Positions 45,310 to 54,398 of a stretch of DNA of 64,000 bases are shown here, piece by piece. Below the pieces are notes generated by a model, which saw only the letters and a program-made list of their open reading frames with translations, did no database searches and was not told the DNA's origin. Within the stretch, counting starts at the first letter, position 1. Every line of letters begins with the position of its first letter. Source of the DNA: DATARH01 sp963789255 (GTDB lineage Bacteria; Pseudomonadota; Alphaproteobacteria; ATCC43930; CGMCC-115725); the NCBI GenBank assembly GCA_963789255.1, contig CAWBJW010000002.1, forward strand, positions 1,798,001-1,862,000. Reading direction: 5' to 3'. Made by a program: the position numbers and the translations under genes.

Positions 45310-46006
45310 ATGCTCGTCAAAGCCAGCATCGCTGCGACCGCCGTGATCTGCGCGGTGGTGTCGCTGTCGTCGATCGATTTTCGCCAGCCTCTACAACGGC
45401 ATGTACCCGGTGAACGGGCTCAGGCGAGACGTCTTGAACCTCTGCCACCAGGCCCAGCCGACGTTTGTCCGCGCGATCCGTGAGAGTCGCGACAACTGCT
45501 ATGACAGCATGCCGGACCCGGTCGAGCTGGCGATCGGCTGGGTGCGCACCAGCAGCAGGCTGGAGGCGATGCGGCAACCCCTGACCCCGGTGGAGCGGGC
45601 CGAGCGCCTCCTGGTCGAGGCCGCGGCGCAGGGGCGGTTCGGCGCGCTTGGACCACGCCGGTTTACCGGATATGAAACCATGCCTGCGGCGGTCTTGCGC
45701 CCGTGCGAGGACCCGGCGAAGGGTCGTGCTGCCACGGCGCTGGCGCTGCCGAACGATCGCGCCGCGAACGATCGCCTGGCGCGGCAGATCGCGGGAGGCC
45801 AGGAAACCGCCCTTGCCGCCCTGGGCCTGGCACCGCGCGACGCGCGCCCGGATCCGCCGCACGAGCCCGGGCTGCCGGTCCTGCCGCTCGGCGGAGCGAC
45901 GGCTTCCGGCCGGCGCGATCACGCTCCGACGGCCGGCCTCGGGGACAGCTCGGGCTTGTCCCTCGCGCCGCCCGCCGCGACGCCGGGATGCAAGACGCCG
46001 GCCTGA
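45310..46006 (+). CDS. Hypothetical exported protein (one frameshift)
   Basis: A 231-residue (corrected) protein of unknown function. The N-terminal signal/anchor helix KASIAATAVICAVVSLSS is followed by FASLYNGMYPVNGLRRDVLN and LCHQAQPTFVRAIRESRDNC, with cysteines spaced as if for a disulfide. The C-terminal half is Pro/Ala/Arg rich and disordered-looking. The signal and the mature part are in adjacent frames; one extra T in the TTTT at 45378-45381 reconciles them. Only the central part looks conserved. Convergent with the following minus-strand gene, with abutting ends. Confidence 0.6.
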
Positions 46007-46519
46007 TCACCCGCTCTCTACGCTATGCGCCGGGCGGCCATGGATGTGGACGTGATGCCCGCCCGCCTCTTCCAGGATGCGCAACGCGCGCAATTCGATT
46101 TCCGGGTCGGCGCAGCGCACCCATAACAGCGCCGCGCCGGCGTGCAGCGCGGCGGCGAACTCCTCGCGGTGCGGCGGGGCGGCATAATCGTCGAACAGTT
46201 CCTTCAATGCCGCGCCGCCCAGCCCGGCGCCAACCAATGCCGCCAGGGTCGCGGCGATCGGCCCGCCCGAAATGAGGATGATGCCGGCGACGGTCAGCGG
46301 CGCGATGTATTTGATCTCGCCGCTCAACCCGGCAGCGATCAGATCGGCCGGATGCTCTTCGGTCGCGCTCAGCGCCTGGTGCGAGGCGAGGACGGACAAG
46401 TCGCTCGGCGCGAAACCGGCGGCGAGCAGCGCGGCGACGGCTTGGCGGAAATGCTCGCGGTCGGGGAACGAGGCGACCGCTTCGCGGATTGCCGGGAAGG
46501 GCGGCGCGGCTGCAGTCAT
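46007..46519 (-). CDS. Hypothetical membrane-associated protein
   Basis: A 170-residue protein, not recognised as a specific family. The N-terminal half (VASFPDREHFRQAVAALLAA and GFAPSDLSVLASHQAL) resembles the small N-terminal domain of stress/YflT-like proteins. A central hydrophobic, Gly/Ala-rich hairpin (IAPLTVAGIILISGGPIAAT, LAALVGAGLGGAAL) could span or insert into the membrane. The C-terminus ends with a His-rich HHVHIHGRPAH that might bind metal. Divergent from mutS by 80 bp. Confidence 0.65.
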   Translation of the reverse strand: MTAAAPPFPAIREAVASFPDREHFRQAVAALLAAGFAPSDLSVLASHQALSATEEHPADLIAAGLSGEIKYIAPLTVAGIILISGGPIAATLAALVGAGLGGAALKELFDDYAAPPHREEFAAALHAGAALLWVRCADPEIELRALRILEEAGGHHVHIHGRPAHSVESG

Positions 46520-46599
46520 CGTTATCCTCCGTTGCGCGATCGGCTTTGCCCCATGTTAACGTCGAAACTCCCTAGCGCGCTCGCCTCGTTTTATCGCCG

Positions 46600-49324
46600 A
46601 TGACCGCAGAGCCTGTCCGCGACCGCGATCCAGCATCCCAGGGGCCGCTACAAGCGGCTGCACCCGCGGGGTCGCCCGGCGCGGCGGCCTCGCCGGTCAT
46701 GGCGCAGTATCACGAGATCAAAGGCGCGCATCCCGGCTGCCTGTTGTTTTTCCGGATGGGCGATTTCTACGAGATGTTTTTCGAGGATGCGCAGGCCGCG
46801 GCGCCGGCGCTCGACATCGCGCTGACCAAGCGCGGCCGGCATGACGGCGCCGACATCCCGATGTGCGGCGTGCCCGTCCATACCGCCGATGCCTATCTGG
46901 CCCGCCTCATTCGCGCCGGGTTCAAGGTGGCGATCTGCGATCAGATCGAGGACCCCGCCGAGGCGCGGCGGCGCGGCTCCCAGGGCTCAGCCAAACGGGG
47001 GCCGGTCAAGCGCGCGGTGGTGCGGGTCGTCACCGCCGGCACGCTGACCGAGGACGGCCTCCTCGACGCCCGCCGGCACAATTACCTGGCCGGGATCGCC
47101 GAGTCCGGCGGCGAATTGGGACTCGCCTGGCTCGACCTGTTCGACCGGCGCATTCTCGCTCGGGCCCTGCACGGAAGCCTCGCTCGGCGGCGATCTCGCC
47201 CGCATCATGCCGGGCGAGATCCTCCTCCCCGAGCGGCTCCTGGCGCGTCCGGTGCTGTTCGAGCTGTTCGGCGATTGGAAGGCGGCCTTGACCCCGCTCG
47301 CCAATCCGCGCTTCGACAGCGAGGCGGCGCGGCGGCGGCTCGAAAGCTTCTACGGGGTCAAGGCGCTCGACGGGTTCGGCAGTTTCAGCCGGGCCGAGAT
47401 CGCGGCGGCCGGCGCGCTCGTCGATTATGTCGCGCTGACCCAGCCGGGCGGCATGCCCTATCTCGCGCCGCCGACGCGGATCATGCCCGATACGGTCATG
47501 CAGATCGATGCCGCCACCAGGCGCAATCTGGAACTGGCGACGACGCTGGCCGGCGAACGCCGCGGCAGCCTGATCGCGACGATCGACCGCACGCTGACCG
47601 GCGCCGGCGCGCGGCTCCTCGCCGAGCACCTCGCCGCCCCGCTGACCGTGCCGGAGGCGATCGCGGCCCGGCTCGATGCGGTGCAGTTCTTCCTCGACCG
47701 CGCCGATAGGCGCGGGGCGTTGCGCGAGCGGCTGCGTCGCGTTCCCGACATCGAGCGCGCCTTGGCCCGCCTCAGCCTCGGGCGCGGCGGCCCGCGCGAC
47801 CTCGCCGCCCTGCGCGACGCGCTCGGCGAGACCGCCGCGCTGCGCGCAATCCTGGCCGCGCCCGGCCTCGTGCCGTTGTCCGAACTGCTGGAGCGAGCTG
47901 CGACCGGTCTCGGCGAGCATGGCGCGCTGGTCGATCGGCTCGGCCGGGCGCTTGCCGCCGATCTGCCGCTGTTCGCCCGCGACGGCGGGTTCATCGCGCC
48001 GGGTTACACGCCCGAACTCGACCAGCTGCGCGAGTTGCGCGACGACAGCCGGCGCGCCATCGCCGCCTTGCAGGCGCGCTATGCCGAGGCGAGCGGCGCC
48101 GCCTCATTGCGCATCCGCCACAACAATGTGATCGGCTACTACATCGAGGTGTCCGCTGCCAACGCGAGCAAGCTCGGCGCCGACTTCATCCACCGCCAGA
48201 CCATGGCGGGGGCATTGCGCTATACCACGGTCGAGTTGGGCGAACTCGCCAGCAAGATCGCGAATGCTGCCGAACGTGCGCTCGCCCTCGAACTGCGCCT
48301 GTTCGACGATCTCGTCGGCGAAATCATGGCCAGGCGCCCCGAGATCGCCGCCGCGGCGAGGGCGCTCGCCGCCCTCGACCTTGCCGCGTCGCACGCCGAA
48401 GGCGCCGCCGAATCCGGCTGGACGCGGCCCGAGATCGCGCCCGGCGCCGCCTTCGAGATCCGCGGCGGCCGCCACCCGACGGTCGAGGCCGCGCTCGCCG
48501 GCAAGGGCAGCTTCATCGCCAACGACTGCGTCCTGGGCGACGACCGGATCTGGCTCGTCACTGGCCCCAACATGGCTGGCAAGAGCACGTTTTTGCGGCA
48601 GAACGCGCTGATCCTGATCCTGGCGCAGATCGGCTCGTTCGTGCCGGCGCGCTCGGCCAGGGTCGGCATCGTCGACCGGCTCTATAGCCGGGTCGGCGCT
48701 GCCGACGATCTGGCGCGCGGCCGTTCGACCTTCATGGTCGAGATGGTCGAGACCGCAGCGATTCTCAACCAGGCCGGCCCGCAGAGCTTTGTGATCCTCG
48801 ACGAGATCGGCCGCGGCACGGCGACCTATGACGGGCTATCGATCGCCTGGGCCGCGCTCGAACATCTGCACGAGGTCAATCGCTGCCGCGCGCTCTTCGC
48901 GACCCATTACCACGAGCTGACCGCGCTGGCATCAAAGCTGCCACAGCTCGCCTGCCACACGATGCGGGTCAAGGAATGGCAGGGCGATGTCGTGTTCCTG
49001 CACGAGGTCGCCCCCGGCACCGCCGACCGCTCCTACGGCATCCATGTGGCAAAGCTCGCCGGCTTGCCGGCGAGCGTCACTGCGCGCGCCGCGGAGGTCC
49101 TCAAAATCCTCGAAAAAGGCGAGGCGGGAGGCGCCCTGGGCCGGCTCGCCGAGGATCTTCCCTTGTTCCGCGCCGCCCGCCGCGCCGCGCCCGAGCCGGC
49201 GCCGCATCCGTCGCCCGCCGAGGATCTGCTGCGCGAGGTGCGTCCCGACGAGCTTTCCCCGCGCGAGGCGCTCGAATTGCTCTACCGGCTGAAGGCGGTG
49301 TTGGCGGAGGCGTCAGTCAAGTAG
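46600..49324 (+). CDS. mutS: DNA mismatch repair protein MutS (one frameshift)
   Basis: Mismatch-recognition ATPase, 907 residues corrected. Mismatch-binding motif GDFYEMFFEDA (Phe-x-Glu), connector and lever domains, Walker A TGPNMAGKST, signature AADDLARGRSTFMVEM, Walker B FVILDEIGRGTATYDG, and a C-terminal region with ELSPREALELLYRLK. An N-terminal extension of about 25 residues is Ala/Pro rich. The first frame goes wrong after LDL at about 47140, where an extra T (CTG-T-TCGACC) occurs; the following STGAFSLGPCTEASLGGDLA is in the +1 frame. Stop TAG. Confidence 0.95.
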
Positions 49325-49555
49325 CTTCAGCAGTGCAGCGACGCCTCCCAGGATTGCGAGAGTTCTGCAAGCCGACGGCCGCAAATTTGCCTGGCGATCT
49401 GGACCTCGGCGTGGATGACCAGCGACGCCGCCATGCCTCGCGATCTTCTGGTGCCTCCATGCCTTCATCGCCAGCGGGTTCGAGCACTCGGGCGCCCCGA
49501 TTTGTCCCCGCCCGTTCGCATGCTATAAGTCGCGCGCCCGGCGCGGAGTGTGCGA

Positions 49556-50014
49556 ATGCCGACCGTCTTTATTTTGAACGGCCCCAACCTGAACCTGCTC
49601 GGCGTGCGCGAGCCGGCGACCTACGGCTACGACACGCTGGCGGATGTCGAGCAGCGCTGTCTGGCGCGCGCCGCCGCGCTCGACCTCACGATCGAGTTCC
49701 GCCAGACCAACCACGAGGGCCAGCTCGTCGACTGGATCCACGAGGCCCGCGAAGCGGCCGACGGCATCATTATCAACGCCGGCGCGTTCACCCACACCTC
49801 GGTGGCGATCCTCGATGCGCTCAACGCGGCCGATCTGCCGGTCATCGAGGTCCATCTCTCGAACATCTTCCGGCGCGAACGCTTCCGCCATCATTCTTAT
49901 GTCAGCCTCGCCGCACGCGGGGTGATCTGCGGTCTGGGACCGCAAGGCTACGAGCTCGCCCTGGAGGCGCTGGCCAGCCTGATCGAGGCCGAATCGGGCG
50001 AGGCGGCCCGGTGA
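49556..50014 (+). CDS. aroQ: 3-dehydroquinate dehydratase, type II
   Basis: A 152-residue dodecamer-forming enzyme of the shikimate pathway. NGPNLNLLG, the catalytic tyrosine Y23 in EPATYGYDT, RQTNHEGQLVDWIHEA, IINAGAFTHTSVAILDAL and VIEVHLSNIFRRE (catalytic His) are all present. A GTG at 49550 is an alternative start. Its TGA overlaps the accB start (GTGA). The 230 bp before it show no recognisable feature. Confidence 0.96.
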   Translation: MPTVFILNGPNLNLLGVREPATYGYDTLADVEQRCLARAAALDLTIEFRQTNHEGQLVDWIHEAREAADGIIINAGAFTHTSVAILDALNAADLPVIEVHLSNIFRRERFRHHSYVSLAARGVICGLGPQGYELALEALASLIEAESGEAAR

Positions 50015-50484
50015 AGTTTGGTCGCCGGCCGCCGCTCGCGCCCGACGCCGAAGTCATCCGCGCGCTTGCGGGCCTCCTCTCCGAGACCGGCCTCACCGAG
50101 ATCGAATACGCAATCGGCGATCACCGCATCCGGGTGGCGCGCGAACCGGCCGGCAACGCGACGCCGGCGGGCAACGGGCATGCCGCCCCGCCGCCTGCCA
50201 TCGAACCGGGCACCGCGGTCGAAACCCCGGCGGCGAACGGTGCCGATCATCCCGGCATCGTCGCCTCGCCAATCGTCGGCATCGCCTATCTTGCGGCAGA
50301 GCCGGGCGCGGCGCCATTCGTGCGCATCGGCGATGCGGTCAGCGAAGGTCAGACGCTCTTGATCATCGAGGCGATGAAGGTGATGAACCAGATTCGCGCG
50401 CCGCGGACCGGCCGCCTCACCCGCATCCTTGTCGAGGATGCCGAGCCGGTCGAATACGGCGCCGCGCTGATGCTGATCGAGTGA
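50011..50484 (+). CDS. accB: Acetyl-CoA carboxylase biotin carboxyl carrier protein
   Basis: A 157-residue BCCP. The C-terminal biotinyl domain carries the target lysine K123 in IIEAMKVMNQIRAP. The N-terminal helix region (IRALAGLLSETGLTEIEYAI) and Pro/Ala-rich linker are typical. GTG start overlaps the aroQ stop. Followed by accC after 19 bp; the two encode the biotin-carboxylase half of acetyl-CoA carboxylase for fatty-acid synthesis. Confidence 0.96.
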   Translation: MKFGRRPPLAPDAEVIRALAGLLSETGLTEIEYAIGDHRIRVAREPAGNATPAGNGHAAPPPAIEPGTAVETPAANGADHPGIVASPIVGIAYLAAEPGAAPFVRIGDAVSEGQTLLIIEAMKVMNQIRAPRTGRLTRILVEDAEPVEYGAALMLIE

Positions 50485-50503
50485 CCGGCGGACATTTCCG
50501 GCG

Positions 50504-51849
50504 ATGTTCGAGAAGGTCCTGATCGCCAATCGCGGCGAAATCGCGCTGCGCATCCACCGCGCCTGCCACGAGATGGGGATCAGGACCGTCGCGGTCCATT
50601 CGACCGCCGATGCGCAGGCGATGAACGTGCGGCTCGCCGACGAGACCGTCTGCATCGGCCCGCCGGCGGCGCGGGCGAGCTATCTCAACATCCCGGCGAT
50701 CCTGTCGGCGGCGACGATCAGCGGCGCCGATGCGATCCATCCCGGGCTCGGGTTTCTTGCCGAGAACGCCAATTTCGCCGCGGCTGTCGAGGAACACGGC
50801 TTCACCTTTATCGGCCCCTCGCCCGAGCATATCCGGCTGATGGGCGACAAGGTCCGCGCCAAGGCCGAGGCGGTGCGGCTCGGCATTCCGGTTGTGCCGG
50901 GGTCGTCCGAAGCGGTGCGCGGGATCGCCGACGCCGAGATGGCGGCGCGCGTTGTCGGCTACCCGGTGCTGCTCAAGGCTTCGGCAGGCGGCGGCGGGCG
51001 CGGCATGAAGCTGGCCCGCGACGCGGCCGAGCTCGCCCAAATGCTGCCGCTTGGCGCAGGCCGAGGCGAGGGCGGCTTTCGGCGATGATGCGATCTATCT
51101 CGAGCGCTTCCTCGAATGCCCGCGGCATATCGAGGTGCAGCTGATCGGCGATGGCGAGGGCGGCGTTATCCATCTCGGCGAGCGCGACTGCTCGCTGCAA
51201 CGCGCGCACCAGAAGCTGCTCGAGGAAACCCCGGCGCCGGCGCTCGACCCGGCCGCGCGCGAGCGGCTCCTCGATCTCGCCGTCGCGGCAATGCGTCGGC
51301 TCCGCTACAAGAGCGCCGGCACGATGGAGTTCCTCTACGAGGACGGTGCGTTCTACTTCATCGAAATGAACACGCGGCTGCAGGTCGAGCATCCGGTCAG
51401 CGAGATGATCAGCGGCGTCGACATCGTGAAGGAGCAGCTGCGCATCGCCGCCGGAGCGCGTCTTGGCTATCGCCAGAGCGAGATCACGCTGCGCGGCCAT
51501 GCCATCGAATGTCGCATCAACGCTGAGAGTTCGGCCGATTTCCGCCCATCGCCGGGGCGGGTCAGCGAGTATCACGCGCCGGGCGGACTCGGCGTGCGCG
51601 TCGACAGCGCGCTGTATCGAGGCTATGAGGTGCCGCCATTCTACGACAGCCTCGTTGGCAAACTCGTCGTCCATGATTGCAGCCGGGAGGAATGCGTGAT
51701 GCGGCTGCGCCGCGCCCTCGCCGAATACGTGATCGGCGGCATCGAAACGACGATCCCCTTGCATCAGCGGCTCGTCGACGATCCCCGAATTCCGCCGCGG
51801 TGCCTATGACATCCACTGGCTCGAGCGCTTCCTCGGGCAGGGCGGTTGA
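50504..51849 (+). CDS. accC: Acetyl-CoA carboxylase biotin carboxylase subunit (two frameshifts)
   Basis: ATP-grasp enzyme that carboxylates BCCP-biotin; essential. FEKVLIANRGEIALRIHRAC, SAGGGGRGMKLARD (glycine-rich loop), HIEVQLIGDGEGGVIHLGER and the FIEMNTRLQVEHPVSEM signature are present. Extra bases at about 51051 (CTT-G-GCG) and about 51784 (CCC-C-GAA) split it in three; corrected length is 447 residues, exactly the family norm. A gene of this importance with two indels points to assembly error or genuine recoding. The TGA is at 51847-51849. Confidence 0.95.
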
Positions 51850-51860
51850 GAGGCGGGCCC

Positions 51861-52544
51861 TTGGCGATCCGCCTCACCCCCGACATCCTGCTCGAAGCCT
51901 ACGCGGCCGGCATCTTCCCGATGGCGGAACTCGGCCGACGACCCGGAATTGTTCTGGGTCGATCCGAACCGGCGGGGCATCCTGCCGCTCGATGCGTTCC
52001 ACGTGCCGCGCCGCTTGAAGCGCGTGCTGCGCCGGGGTAACGTTCGCGGTGCGCGTCGACACCGCCTTCGCGGCGGTCATGCGGGGTTGCGCCGAAGCCA
52101 GCGAAACCCGCCCGACGACCTGGATCAACGACGAGATCATCAGGCTTTACGGCGCACTGTTTGCGCGCGGCGCGGCGCACAGCGTCGAATGCTGGCGACG
52201 ATGGCGAGCTGGCGGGCGGGCTCTACGGCGTCTCGCTCGGTGCCGCCTTTTTCGGCGAGAGCATGTTCAGCCGGGTGACCGACGCGAGCAAGGTCGCGCT
52301 CGTCCACCTCGTGGCGCGGCTGCGATTGGGCGGCTATCGCCTGCTCGACACGCAGTTCCTGACGCCGCATCTGGCGCAATTCGGCGGGGTCGAGATTTCC
52401 CGCGCGCGCTATCACCGGCTGCTTGCCGAGGCGCTGCGCTATCGGGCGGTCTTTCCGAGCGACCGGCCGGAGGAGTTGGCGGGGGGCGGAGCAGGCGGCG
52501 GTGGCTCGCTCGCCCCTTTGCATTCGAGCAGGGTGACGTCATAG
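51861..52544 (+). CDS. aat: Leucyl/phenylalanyl-tRNA-protein transferase (three frameshifts)
   Basis: Adds Leu/Phe to N-terminal Arg/Lys of proteins, marking them for ClpAP degradation (N-degron pathway). Motifs AIRLTPDILLEAYAAGIFPM, LFWVDPNRRGILPL, INDEIIRLYGALFARGAAHS and GGLYGVSLGAAFFGESMFSR are diagnostic but in three different frames. Extra bases at about 51934, 52039 and 52196 each shift by +1. Start is probably TTG at 51861; a TTG at 51846 overlapping the accC stop is an alternative. The last 30 residues overlap the convergent DUF2155 gene by 106 bp and are probably not conserved. Confidence 0.88.
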
Positions 52545-52894
52545 ACCGGATGTTCGAGCGCGGACAGCGCCGGGCTGGACGAGAACATCCAGCCACTGAA
52601 CAGCCGTAGTTTCTCCTCGCCCGGGCGGTTCTGGTAGATCTGGATGAAGGCGGCGTTCTCGGGCCGGTCCACCGGCGCACTCTTCTCGCAGTCGCGCACG
52701 ACGACCGATAAGGTGCCGAAGGTCACCGCCTGTCCTAAAGGCGCGTCGAACTGGGTCACCCGCGCGGTGATCTTGTTGAGCCCTTGCAGGACCGCGATCG
52801 GCTCGGCGGTCATCGTCGCCACGGCCTGGTTCGCCCAAAATACCATCATGAGCACCAGCGCGGCCGAGGCGTCCCGCGCCAATTTCAGCCTCAT
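52439..52894 (-). CDS. DUF2155 domain protein (probable periplasmic)
   Basis: A 151-residue alphaproteobacterial protein of the DUF2155 family. N-terminal signal/anchor (AALVLMMVFWANQAVATMTA), then the conserved domain: IAVLQGLNKITARVTQFDAP, FGTLSVVVRDCEKSAP and the hallmark LFSGWMFSSSPALSALEHPV followed by YDVTLLECKG. Two cysteines may pair. The function is unknown; the gene clusters with MlaD and NDUFA12-type genes in many alphaproteobacteria. Its start overlaps the stop of the small gene upstream (TGATG). Confidence 0.87.
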   Translation of the reverse strand: MRLKLARDASAALVLMMVFWANQAVATMTAEPIAVLQGLNKITARVTQFDAPLGQAVTFGTLSVVVRDCEKSAPVDRPENAAFIQIYQNRPGEEKLRLFSGWMFSSSPALSALEHPVYDVTLLECKGASEPPPPAPPPANSSGRSLGKTAR

Positions 52895-53115
52895 CAGCGA
52901 TAGGGGTTCGCGAGGCCGGCAACGATCCCGGCGAGCACCTTGCGCACCTGGCGCCCGTCGCAGCCCATCAGCACCGCGTCTTCGAGCGCGCCCTGTGCGA
53001 GCGCCTGCTGTTCGGCGAGGGTTTCGTTCGGCACCTTGATCTTCTCGACGCAGGAAGCCGCTTCGCCTTCCGGCGCGCGCCAAAGCGGGAAATCGCCCGC
53101 GATCGTGTCGGCCAT
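52894..53115 (-). CDS. Small hypothetical protein, 73 aa
   Basis: Not recognised as a named family. Soluble, with two conserved-looking cysteines (EAASCVEKI and VLMGCDGRQ) and a helical middle (NETLAEQQALAQGALEDAVL). Overlaps the DUF2155 start by one base, so it is probably translationally coupled. Conserved position between mlaD and DUF2155 would support it being real. Confidence 0.55.
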   Translation of the reverse strand: MADTIAGDFPLWRAPEGEAASCVEKIKVPNETLAEQQALAQGALEDAVLMGCDGRQVRKVLAGIVAGLANPYR

Positions 53116-53193
53116 CGTTTTGCCCTGATCTCCTAAAGACCCCTGGAGATTTGCGATGTTGCCTTAAATGGCGCCGGCATGCTCACACCCGGC

Positions 53194-53709
53194 TCATTTG
53201 AGAGAGGGCGCGGCGCCGCCGGGAGGCTGGGGCGGCTGCGGCGCTTCGCCGTCCCCCGGCTTCTTTGCACCGGGCGCGGAAAAGATCATCTGGCCGAGCA
53301 GGTTTTCAAGGCTGACCGAGGATTGGGTGTATTTGATCTTGCCGCCGGGCGGGATCATCTTGTCCGACCCGCCGGGGACCAGCGACATGTATTTGTCACC
53401 GAGCAGGCCCGCCGAGACGATCTCCGCCACGGTGTCGTCGGGCAGCTTGACGGTCGGCTCGATGCTCATCCGGACGTCGGCGAGGAAGGTCTTCGGGTCG
53501 AGGTGCTCGCCGACGATCGAGCCGACTTTGATGCCGCTGATGCGTACATCGCCGCCCTGCCGGATCCCGTCGATCCGCTGGAAATCGGCGGTCACCTGAT
53601 AGCCCGCCACCGCCCGCAGCCCGCTCGTCTTGTAGGCAAACACCAGGAACAGCGCGGCGACGACGAGGACGACCGCGCCCATCACGGTCTCGAGGACATT
53701 CCCCCTCAT
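53194..53709 (-). CDS. mlaD: Outer-membrane lipid asymmetry maintenance protein MlaD (MCE domain)
   Basis: A 171-residue inner-membrane-anchored lipid-binding protein of the Mla phospholipid transport system. One N-terminal helix (VMGAVVLVVAALFLVFAYKT) and a single MCE domain (GYQVTADFQRIDGIRQGGDV, VRISGIKVGSIV, LLGDKYMSLVPGG). The C-terminal tail is Pro/Gly rich. Start at 53709 chosen because upstream residues in the open frame are low-complexity arginine-rich. Other mla genes (E, F, B, C) are not in the window. 52 bp downstream of the NDUFA12 gene, same strand. Confidence 0.92.
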   Translation of the reverse strand: MRGNVLETVMGAVVLVVAALFLVFAYKTSGLRAVAGYQVTADFQRIDGIRQGGDVRISGIKVGSIVGEHLDPKTFLADVRMSIEPTVKLPDDTVAEIVSAGLLGDKYMSLVPGGSDKMIPPGGKIKYTQSSVSLENLLGQMIFSAPGAKKPGDGEAPQPPQPPGGAAPSLK

Positions 53710-53761
53710 CGGCGGCCTCCGCGGCGCAGCCGATCGAGCGGCAGGCGACCGGCGGCGCGCG

Positions 53762-54139
53762 CTATTCCGGCGACCACGGCTCGTAATCGCCGGTTGCGTG
53801 GACCCGGTGACCGCCACGCAATACCGAGCCCTGCGGATGGTAGGCCAGCGCGGTCCCGGTCATGTTTGCCTGGTGGTCCTTTTCCCAAGGAAGGCGCTGA
53901 CGCGGCTGGGGCAGCTCGTCGACCATGTGATGCAGCCAGGCATGCCATTCCGGCGGCACCTTGGAGCCTTCCGGCGCGCCGTTGTAGATGACCCAGCGCC
54001 GCTCGCGGCTGAAACGGCCGCCGCCCAGCCGCGCCGGCTTGTCGCCGCGCAGCCGGTAATAGCGGTTGCCGTACGAATCGCTGCCGACCAACTCGCCGCG
54101 CAGCCACGTCAGTATCAGCGTTCCGAGCGTCGCGCTCAT
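53762..54139 (-). CDS. NADH:ubiquinone oxidoreductase subunit NDUFA12-type
   Basis: A 125-residue accessory complex I subunit found in alphaproteobacteria and mitochondria (B17.2 homologue). Signature: LVGSDSYGNRYYRLR, RRWVIYNGAPEGSKVPPEWH, AWLHHMVDELP and the W in LPWEKDHQANMTGT. Its presence is one of the best taxonomic markers here. It is away from the nuo operon, as usual. Downstream of a divergent nrdJ promoter region. Confidence 0.95.
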   Translation of the reverse strand: MSATLGTLILTWLRGELVGSDSYGNRYYRLRGDKPARLGGGRFSRERRWVIYNGAPEGSKVPPEWHAWLHHMVDELPQPRQRLPWEKDHQANMTGTALAYHPQGSVLRGGHRVHATGDYEPWSPE

Positions 54140-54265
54140 TCCATCCCTTCCCCGCAGGGCGCGGGTTTATCGCACCGCCGCCGGCTGTCGGTAAAGCCCC
54201 GAGGTGCGACCGGCGCATGGGAGACCAGATCTCGGCTTCATCGTGGCGCTGCGACCACAGGGCCC

Positions 54266-54304
54266 CATATTTGGTAGGATTTAATCAGGCAAACACCAAA
54301 TATG
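54266..54304. promoter_or_regulatory. Inverted-repeat operator candidate upstream of nrdJ (NrdR-like?)
   Basis: CATATTTGGT (54266-54275) and ACCAAATATG (54295-54304) are perfect inverted copies about 29 bp apart, centre to centre, about 95 bp before the nrdJ start. The second is part of ACACCAAATATGTTTT, loosely like an NrdR box. NrdR boxes usually come as tandem copies about 31 bp apart, so the match is suggestive only. Confidence 0.4.
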
Positions 54305-54398
54305 TTTTGCCTCCATCATGCGACGGTCGCACAATGATGTGCTCGGATGGGGTTGGCCCACAAGATGTGGATCCTCGCCGAAGCGCTGGGGGAGGAAC

